A stretch of 64,000 nucleotides of DNA from Pseudogracilibacillus sp. (GTDB taxonomy: Bacteria; Bacillota; Bacilli; Bacillales; Amphibacillaceae), in the NCBI GenBank assembly GCA_026169815.1, contig JAPFDT010000043.1:177183-241182 (forward strand), in the 5' to 3' direction. The notes under the pieces were generated by a model. The model saw nothing but the letters and a program-made list of their open reading frames with translations, did no database searches and was not told where the DNA came from. Below are positions 63,666-64,000 of the stretch, one piece after another. Position 1 is the first letter of the stretch; every line of letters begins with the position of its first letter. The position numbers and the translations under genes are program-made.

Positions 63666-64000
63666 ATGAGTAACAAAGTTGATATAGCTGAAGTGGAGGC
63701 TTTTTCTAATGATTTAGAAGAAGTATCTTCAGATGTTAGATCAAGTTTAGATAAGGTTCAAGAAAGGGTTAATGCAGTAAATAATATGGAATCTTTTTCG
63801 GGAAAAGCCGCTAAAGAAGCAAAGAGCTATTTCAATGAACTTCATTTAACACTATTGGAATCCTTTCGTGGCTTGTTTGATGATCTTAATGAAAACTTAA
63901 ATCAACATATTAAATCATTTGGTACTGAAGTAGATGCAAGTGAATCTGCGGTTATTGAAAGTAATTATTTACAAGACGTAAAAGAAGATATTAATGAAGT
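63666..64000 (+). CDS. Second LXG toxin, N-terminal part, cut by the window edge
   Basis: The frame from ATG 63666 is open to the right edge (111 codons visible). It begins SNKVDIAEVEAFSNDL, with FSGKAAKEAK and LHLTLLESF, aligning along its whole visible length with the LXG domain of the protein at 60520. A TAGGGGGGA stretch lies upstream as the ribosome site. Its C-terminal toxin domain lies outside the window. A second toxin with its own partner makes this a multi-cargo type VII locus. Confidence 0.85.
   Translation, partial: MSNKVDIAEVEAFSNDLEEVSSDVRSSLDKVQERVNAVNNMESFSGKAAKEAKSYFNELHLTLLESFRGLFDDLNENLNQHIKSFGTEVDASESAVIESNYLQDVKEDINE

Overview
The window is A+T-rich DNA with strong Shine-Dalgarno sites (GGAGG/AAGGAGG), frequent GTG and TTG starts and compact rho-independent terminators. 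Together with its gene families (glpX, rsbUVW-sigB, CstR, a YerD-like protein, DUF420/CtaM, an OpuC-type transporter, a type VIIb secretion locus) this points to a member of the Bacillales. An ectABC ectoine locus, a compatible-solute transporter and acidic surface proteins suggest a halotolerant Bacillaceae (Oceanobacillus/Virgibacillus-like); the genus is inference only. No rRNA, tRNA, CRISPR array, prophage or intact insertion sequence was seen.

Layout. 1-5.1 kb: the 3' end of glpX, a heptad-repeat coiled-coil protein, two small unknown genes, a CoA-disulfide-reductase-type flavoprotein, an FAD monooxygenase and a YhjD-like protein. 5.1-5.9 kb: gene-poor, with a possible zinc-ribbon remnant, then a promoter and a perfect 10-bp-arm operator. 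5.9-12.3 kb: an OpuC-type osmoprotectant ABC transporter (ATPase, permease, lipoprotein, permease), a TetR regulator and a CocE/S15-type hydrolase, possibly one uptake-and-cleavage pathway. 12.6-22.7 kb: VanZ, a glutamate-synthase-like FMN protein, membrane proteins, an Fnr-like regulator with four cysteines, an acidic lipoprotein, an MBL hydrolase with an aspartate dehydrogenase, an acyltransferase-3, and a CstR-rhodanese sulfur-stress pair with its operator. 22.9-25.0 kb: a divergent MarR regulator and DHA2-type drug exporter sharing an operator. 25.3-28.1 kb (minus strand): ectA-ectB-ectC, with ectC separated from ectB by a structured repeat and a strong hairpin, and ectA lacking a canonical start codon. 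29-32 kb: a 2,4-dienoyl-CoA reductase and a membrane-anchored penicillin-acylase-type hydrolase. 32.5-35.2 kb: the four-gene rsbU-rsbV-rsbW-sigB operon with an internal sigma-B promoter. 35.6-48.8 kb: a large SF1 helicase, tex, an acidic lipoprotein, a PerR-box catalase, a DUF368 transporter, a glyoxalase-like protein, an ABC exporter pair and a carboxylesterase.

49.2-64 kb: a complete type VIIb secretion locus in the Staphylococcus/Listeria gene order (esxA, esaA, essA, esaB, essB, essC), followed by its cargo: a YwqH-like (DUF5082) protein, a YwqI-like (DUF5344) protein and an LXG polymorphic toxin, a lipoprotein that could be the immunity factor, then a second YwqI-like/LXG pair running off the right edge. 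The C-terminal half of the first LXG protein (about residues 200-603) resembles nothing I recognise and is the best candidate for undescribed biology here. Dispersed structured repeats (three divergent copies of one family, plus a 41-bp tandem array) are the other unexplained structures.
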